Of a stretch of DNA of 64,000 bases, positions 59,560 through 64,000 are shown in pieces; position 1 is the stretch's first letter; each line of letters opens with the position of its first letter. Both the position numbers and the translations under genes were made by a program. The DNA comes from Salinicola halimionae. GTDB taxonomy: Bacteria > Pseudomonadota > Gammaproteobacteria > Pseudomonadales > Halomonadaceae. The stretch is from NCBI RefSeq assembly GCF_003206065.1, contig NZ_PZJQ01000002.1:1-64000 (forward strand). Direction: 5' to 3'. The notes beneath the pieces were generated by a model. It saw nothing but the letters and a program-made list of their open reading frames with translations, was not told the DNA's origin and did no database searches.

Positions 59560-59602
59560 GACAAGGCCCGGGTCCTTTTCTGTAAGGGGCTCGGGCCTTG
59601 TC
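59560..59602 (+). terminator. Terminator-like hairpin after glpK
   Basis: GACAAGGCCCG and CGGGCCTTGTC pair (11 bp) across a 21-base loop, followed by GTTGTTTA. T-tract is weak. The remaining space to ycaO contains only a short minus-strand frame without recognisable features. Confidence 0.55.
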
Positions 59603-59750
59603 GTTGTTTATCGGAACAGAACCTTCCGCGAAGCGATACACCTCGTCAACAAACGGGCCCAAGACGAAGCGCTTCCAAATCCGGATAATGGACGCTATCC
59701 GCCGCGGCCCAGACGTCGAGGCAAGCCACTTACCAACGCGGTCCTTCTCC

Positions 59751-61940
59751 ATGGAAATCAAGGTCAACTATCTCGACAACTTGCGTCAGGAAGCGCTGTT
59801 CGATGACTTCACCGTCATCACCGACCAACCGATCCGCTACAAGGGCGATGGCTCCGCACCGGGGCCGTTCGACTACTTCCTGGCCTCCTCGGCGCTTTGC
59901 GCGGCCTACTTCGTGCGTGTCTATTGCAACGCGCGCGAGATCCCGACCGAGAATATCCGGTTGTCGCAGAACAACATCGTCGACCCGGAAAACCGCTACA
60001 ACCAGATATTCAAGATCCAGGTAGAGCTGCCAGACGATATCTCCGAGAAGGATCGCATCGGCATTCTGCGCTCCGTCGAGCGCTGCTCGGTCAAACGGGT
60101 CATCCAGAACAATCCGGATTTCCAGATCGAGACGGTCAAGAGCATCGACGAGGACGCCCAGGCGCTGTTGATGTCAGGGACCGTCGAGGGGGAGTCGACC
60201 TGGATCGAAGGCAAGGACCTGCCGCTGGAACAGACCATCGCCAACATGACCAAGATCCTCTCGGATCTCGGCATGAAGATCGAGATCGCCTCCTGGCGCA
60301 ACATCGTGCCGAACGTCTGGTCGCTTCACATTCGTGATGCCGCCTCGCCGATGTGCTTCACCAACGGCAAGGGCGCGACCAAGGAAGCGGCACTCTGCTC
60401 TGCGCTGGGCGAGTTCATCGAACGCTTGAGCTGCAACTTCTTCTACAACGATCAGTTCTTTGGCCCGGAGCTCGCCGCTAGCGATTTCGTCCACTATCCC
60501 AACGAAAAGTGGTTCCAGCCGGGGCCGCATGACGAATTACCGGCCGAGGTTCTCGACGACCATTGCCGGGCGATCTTCGATCCCGAAGGCGAACTGCGCG
60601 GATCGCATCTGTTCGACACCAACTCCGGACGCACGGATCGTGGCATCGTCTCTCTACCTTTCGTGCGCCGGTCGGATGGCGAGACGGTCTGGTTTCCCTC
60701 GAACCTGATCGAGAACCTGTACCTGAGCAACGGCATGAGCGCGGGCAACACCATCGCCGAAGCGCAGGTGCAGTGCCTGTCGGAGATCTTCGAGCGAGCG
60801 GTGAAAAGGCAGATCATCGAGCAGGAGATCGCGCTGCCGGACGTGCCCGAGACCGTGCTGGCGAAATATCCCGGTATCCAGGAAGGCATCGCCGCGCTGG
60901 AGGCACAGGGCTTTCCGGTACTGGTGAAGGACGCTTCCCTCGGCGGCCAGTTCCCGGTCGCCTGCGTAACGCTGATGAACCCGCGCACCGGCGGCGTCTT
61001 CGCATCGTTCGGCGCACACCCGAGCCTGCAGGTCGCGATCGAGCGCAGCCTCACCGAGCTGCTGCAGGGGCGTAGTTTCGAAGGCATGAACGACCTGCCG
61101 CCGCCTACCTTCAACTCTCAGGCAGTGTCCGAGCCCAACAACTTCGTCGAGCACTTCATCGACTCCTCCGGCGTGATCTCGTGGCGTTTCTTCAACGCCA
61201 GCGCGGATGTGGAATTCGTCGAGTGGGACTTCTCGGGTTCGAATGATGAGGAGGCCGCCAGCCTGTTCGGCATTCTCGAAACCGAGGGCCTGGAAGCCTA
61301 CGTGGCGATCCATGAAGACCTGGGCGCGCCGGTCTGCCGCATTCTGGTGCCGGGCTACTCCGAGGTGTACCCGGTGGAGGATCTGGTGTGGGACAACACC
61401 AACATGGCACTCGCCTTCCGCGAGGACATCCTCAACCTGCACGCGCTGGATGATGAACGACTGGCCGACCTGCTGGAGCGCCTGGACGAGAGCGAACTCG
61501 ACGAGCAGATGAAGATCATTACGCTGATCGGCATCGAGTTCGACGAGAACACCGTGTGGGGGCAGCTCACCATTCTCGAACTGAAACTGCTGGTCAATCT
61601 GGCGCTCGGCCAGCCCGAGGACGCTCTGGATCAGGTCGAGATGTTCCTGCAATTCAACGACAACACCGTCGAACGTGGTCTGTTCTATCAGGCACTGCTC
61701 GCGGTGCTGCAGATCACGCTCGACGACGAGCTCGAGCTCGAGCTCGACGACTACCGTCATAATCTGATGCGCATGTTCAGTGAAGAGACCCTGAACGCCG
61801 TAGTCGGCTCGGTGGATGGTTCGGTGCGTTTTTACGGTCTGACTCCAACCAACTTGCAACTGGACGGGCTGGATCGCCACCACCGCCTGCTAGAAAGCTA
61901 CGGCAAGCTGCATGCGGCGCGGGCGGCCCGGCAAGCCTGA
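59751..61940 (+). CDS. ycaO: OsmC-YcaO fusion protein
   Basis: Two-domain protein of 729 residues. Residues 1-135 form an OsmC-like domain (YKGDGSAPGPFDYFLASSA, two cysteine pairs LCAAYFVRVYC and ERCSVKR). The rest is YcaO (IEIASWRNIVPNVWSLHIRD, CFTNGKGATKEAALCSALGEF, SNGMSAGNTIAEAQVQCLSE, ASFGAHPSLQVAIERSLTEL). YcaO proteins ATP-activate backbone amides; in E. coli YcaO assists RimO in S12 methylthiolation. A short GAGCTC tandem encodes ELELELDD near the C terminus. The start at MEIKVNYLD is the family one; there is no ribosome binding site before it. Confidence 0.92.
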   Translation: MEIKVNYLDNLRQEALFDDFTVITDQPIRYKGDGSAPGPFDYFLASSALCAAYFVRVYCNAREIPTENIRLSQNNIVDPENRYNQIFKIQVELPDDISEKDRIGILRSVERCSVKRVIQNNPDFQIETVKSIDEDAQALLMSGTVEGESTWIEGKDLPLEQTIANMTKILSDLGMKIEIASWRNIVPNVWSLHIRDAASPMCFTNGKGATKEAALCSALGEFIERLSCNFFYNDQFFGPELAASDFVHYPNEKWFQPGPHDELPAEVLDDHCRAIFDPEGELRGSHLFDTNSGRTDRGIVSLPFVRRSDGETVWFPSNLIENLYLSNGMSAGNTIAEAQVQCLSEIFERAVKRQIIEQEIALPDVPETVLAKYPGIQEGIAALEAQGFPVLVKDASLGGQFPVACVTLMNPRTGGVFASFGAHPSLQVAIERSLTELLQGRSFEGMNDLPPPTFNSQAVSEPNNFVEHFIDSSGVISWRFFNASADVEFVEWDFSGSNDEEAASLFGILETEGLEAYVAIHEDLGAPVCRILVPGYSEVYPVEDLVWDNTNMALAFREDILNLHALDDERLADLLERLDESELDEQMKIITLIGIEFDENTVWGQLTILELKLLVNLALGQPEDALDQVEMFLQFNDNTVERGLFYQALLAVLQITLDDELELELDDYRHNLMRMFSEETLNAVVGSVDGSVRFYGLTPTNLQLDGLDRHHRLLESYGKLHAARAARQA

Positions 61941-61950
61941 ACTCCAGCGT

Positions 61951-61978
61951 CACCCGGCCGTCAGCGATCGGCCGGGTG
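61951..61978. terminator. Hairpin shared by ycaO and the GFA gene
   Basis: CACCCGGCCG / CGGCCGGGTG, 10 bp with an 8-base loop, between two converging genes and overlapping the GFA stop. No T-run. Confidence 0.45.
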
Positions 61979-62356
61979 ATTCACGCCATCGGTGGCATCG
62001 ACTTCACCCAGGTCGTACGGATTGACACCTTCCAGACAGCCGATGTTGTAGCCGTACTGGTCGGGATTCGAACGTCGCTGGTGGTGGGTGTAGATCCCGC
62101 AGTTGCCGCAGAAATAGTGTTTCGCCGTCATCGTATTGAACTGATAGCAGCGCAGCTCGGCTTCACCGGCGATGACGTGCAACGCGTCCAGCGGCACGCC
62201 CGAAGTGATTGCCCCTTTGCGTTTGCATAGCGAGCAATTGCAGCGATGCGGGTCGACCACGCCATCGGGTAATTCAAGCTCCAGTACCACCGCACCGCAG
62301 TGGCAACTCAAACGATGGCGCGGCTGGATGTCGGTATTGCCGATGCGCTTGATCAT
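61961..62356 (-). CDS. GFA family zinc protein
   Basis: Protein of 131 residues with the glutathione-dependent-formaldehyde-activating-enzyme fold: cysteines in LSCHCGAVVLELELP, CNCSLCKRKGAI and FCGNCGIYTHHQRR bind the structural and catalytic zinc. The chemistry is unproven for most members. AGGAAG precedes the ATG. It converges with ycaO and is followed by a transporter gene further along. Confidence 0.88.
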   Translation of the reverse strand: MIKRIGNTDIQPRHRLSCHCGAVVLELELPDGVVDPHRCNCSLCKRKGAITSGVPLDALHVIAGEAELRCYQFNTMTAKHYFCGNCGIYTHHQRRSNPDQYGYNIGCLEGVNPYDLGEVDATDGVNHPADR

Positions 62357-62531
62357 GGGCTTGTCTTCCTGCAGAGGAGATTATCTTCAGCGTGACCTGA
62401 CGATGCCAGGCCTAGGCTGCCGAGGCGCTCGTTCGAGCGCCACTTGCGCCTGACTCGCTGCATTCAAGGCTTGGACCCGCTGACGATAGAATAGCGCTTC
62501 GACGCATCGTCATCTTGATAACTCACGCGAT

Positions 62532-63977
62532 TCAGTAACCCACGGCGGTGGCGAACAGTGCAAAACCGACTCCCAGCAAAATCCATAGCCCGATCAACGG
62601 CATGGCGAATCGGAACCACTTTTGATAGGGAATGCCGGAGACCGCCAGACTGCCCATGAGCGCCGATGAGGTCGGTAAAATCATGTTAGTGAAGCCATCA
62701 CCCATCTGAAATACCAGGACCGCCGACTGACGGCTGATATCGAGCAGGTCCGCCAGTGGCGTCATGATCGGCATCGTCACTGCCGCCTGGCCGGTGCCCG
62801 ATGTCACGAAGACATTCATGATGACCTGGAACAAGAACATACCGACAATTTGCAGTACGTGGGGTAATTCGCCGACCACGTTGGCCAAGTAGTAGACCAC
62901 CGAATCGATGATATTGCCCTCCTGAAACACCACCAGCACGGCATGCGCGATGCCGATGATCAACGCCCCAAACAGCACGGTCTTGGCGCCGGCCACGAAC
63001 TCCTCGGCGATGCGGCTGGCGCGGTAGGCGGCGAAGGCGCCAACCGCAATGCCCATGGTCAGAAACAGCGCTGCCAGTTCCTTGATGTACCAGCCATGAG
63101 CCATCACGCCCCAAATCAGACCGCTGAAACCGACCACCATGACCAGCAGAGTCGAGTAATGCCGCCTCTGGAGCCGGGGGAGTGAATCGAGCAACTCGAG
63201 CCGATCACCACACTGTTCACGCTCCAGCTCGGCAACCACGCTACGCGAAGGATCTCGGCGGACCCGCGCACCGTAACGCATGATGTAGGCGCTCGAGACG
63301 ACGAGCATCGCGATCAGCAGCAGCGTACGCATCCACATTCCCGAGAACAGTGGTACATGAGCGATGGCCTGAGCGACACCGACGTTGAAAGGGTTGAGCA
63401 GGCCGGCGGTAAAACCGCACGCCGCACCCAGCGAAATGATCGCCGTGCCAGTGATGGCATCGAACCCTAACGAGCGCGCCACGGCGATACCGATCGGCAC
63501 GAATACCATCACCTCGCTCGACATACCCATGGTGAAACCACCGATCGAGAAGAAGCCGAGGAACACCGGCACCACCAGCAGGCCACGATTGCCCAGCGCC
63601 TTGGCGATGCGTCCGGTCAACGCATCGATCGTCCCAGTCGATCGGATCACCTGGAACGCACCGCCGATGATGAGAATGAAGAAGATGACATCGGCCGCGT
63701 CGATCAGCCCTTCGACGATGGCCATGGGAATCTGGGTGATCCCCACCGGAGTCGACGCAATGGCGTGGAAGGAGCCCGGCACGATCAACTGTTTGCCGGA
63801 AGCTTCGTCCGCAACGCGGTCGAAAGCGCCGGCGGGAATCAGCCAGGTCATCACCGCCGCCACCAGTACCATGATGATTAGAATCACGTAGGTGTGCGGC
63901 ATGCGGAAAAGTTGCCGAAACAAGCCTGGCGTCGCTAGGGCTTGAGCAGATGCCCGAGAGTCATTCTCGTAAGCCAT
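62532..63977 (-). CDS. YfcC/DcuC-type basic amino-acid or carboxylate antiporter
   Basis: Membrane protein of 481 residues with about 12 hydrophobic segments. Near the N terminus is VMTWLIPAGAFDRVADEAS, a hallmark of YfcC; ILIIGGAFQVIRSTGTIDA, FTMGMSSEVMVFVPIG, GLLNPFNVGVAQAIA and NVFVTSGTGQAAVTMPIM follow. Family members carry C4-dicarboxylates, arginine/ornithine or lactate; the substrate here is open. GGAG precedes the ATG. Its 3' end lies 175 bp from the GFA gene. Confidence 0.87.
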   Translation of the reverse strand: MAYENDSRASAQALATPGLFRQLFRMPHTYVILIIMVLVAAVMTWLIPAGAFDRVADEASGKQLIVPGSFHAIASTPVGITQIPMAIVEGLIDAADVIFFILIIGGAFQVIRSTGTIDALTGRIAKALGNRGLLVVPVFLGFFSIGGFTMGMSSEVMVFVPIGIAVARSLGFDAITGTAIISLGAACGFTAGLLNPFNVGVAQAIAHVPLFSGMWMRTLLLIAMLVVSSAYIMRYGARVRRDPSRSVVAELEREQCGDRLELLDSLPRLQRRHYSTLLVMVVGFSGLIWGVMAHGWYIKELAALFLTMGIAVGAFAAYRASRIAEEFVAGAKTVLFGALIIGIAHAVLVVFQEGNIIDSVVYYLANVVGELPHVLQIVGMFLFQVIMNVFVTSGTGQAAVTMPIMTPLADLLDISRQSAVLVFQMGDGFTNMILPTSSALMGSLAVSGIPYQKWFRFAMPLIGLWILLGVGFALFATAVGY

Positions 63978-64000
63978 GTCGATGTCTCCGAATTACTGTT

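Noticed and set aside
59598-59750. 51-codon N-terminal extension of the OsmC-YcaO frame
   Set aside because: It crosses the glpK terminator region and the family start is the internal ATG at 59751.
60654-61883. Minus-strand frame of 409 codons opposite ycaO
   Set aside because: Antisense of the YcaO domain; low-complexity, Gln/Leu/Val-rich composition typical of shadows.

Overview
The window is a high-GC, gap-free piece of chromosome from a gammaproteobacterium. Gene order resembles Pseudomonas (pilU-pilT-yggS-proC-yggT-metX-metW; dksA-gluQ-...-pcnB-folK-panB-panC), but the acidic proteins, the glycine-betaine-type binding protein and the mix of catabolic genes fit the Halomonadaceae (Halomonas, Chromohalobacter, Salinicola) best. 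This placement is an inference from content, not a database result.

From 1 to about 21.3 kb the window is housekeeping: tyrS and anmK (divergent), the twitching ATPases pilU/pilT, yggS-proC-yggT, metX-metW, sfsA, dksA, gluQ, pcnB-folK-panB-panC-GNAT-coaA, an acyltransferase and pnp. The stretch between gluQ and pcnB, where pseudomonads carry cbrA-cbrB-crcZ, has no protein gene. It holds a near-consensus sigma-54 promoter, nine A-rich CA motifs (six of them in loops of perfect small hairpins) and a strong intrinsic terminator. I read this as a CrcZ-like Hfq/Crc-decoy small RNA that stands without cbrAB beside it.

From 21.5 to 64 kb the window is a series of catabolic and uptake modules. They are: D-glucarate breakdown (glucarate dehydratase, 5-dehydro-4-deoxyglucarate dehydratase, 2-oxoglutarate-semialdehyde dehydrogenase); ACC deaminase with a divergent Lrp-type regulator and an amidase; a gsiABCD-ordered peptide ABC operon ending in an M14 peptidase; an anion transporter, an amidohydrolase and a divergent GntR regulator; a universal stress protein; dppABCDF; an orphan betaine-type binding protein; an Ldh-family imine reductase; a non-PTS amino-sugar cluster (agaR-kbaZ-agaS-kinase-DMT transporter); an orphan higA with a truncated higB; glpD-glpF-glpK; OsmC-YcaO; a GFA-fold protein; and a YfcC-type transporter.

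The two halves may be linked. The acdS leader carries an AACAACAAC motif just before the start codon, and the amino-sugar transporter gene begins with AACAACAAG right after its ATG. Both look like the Hfq/Crc target motifs that a CrcZ-type RNA would titrate. Start codons were moved from the longest frame wherever a ribosome binding site, an operon overlap or remembered family N-termini supported it; the reason is given in each entry.
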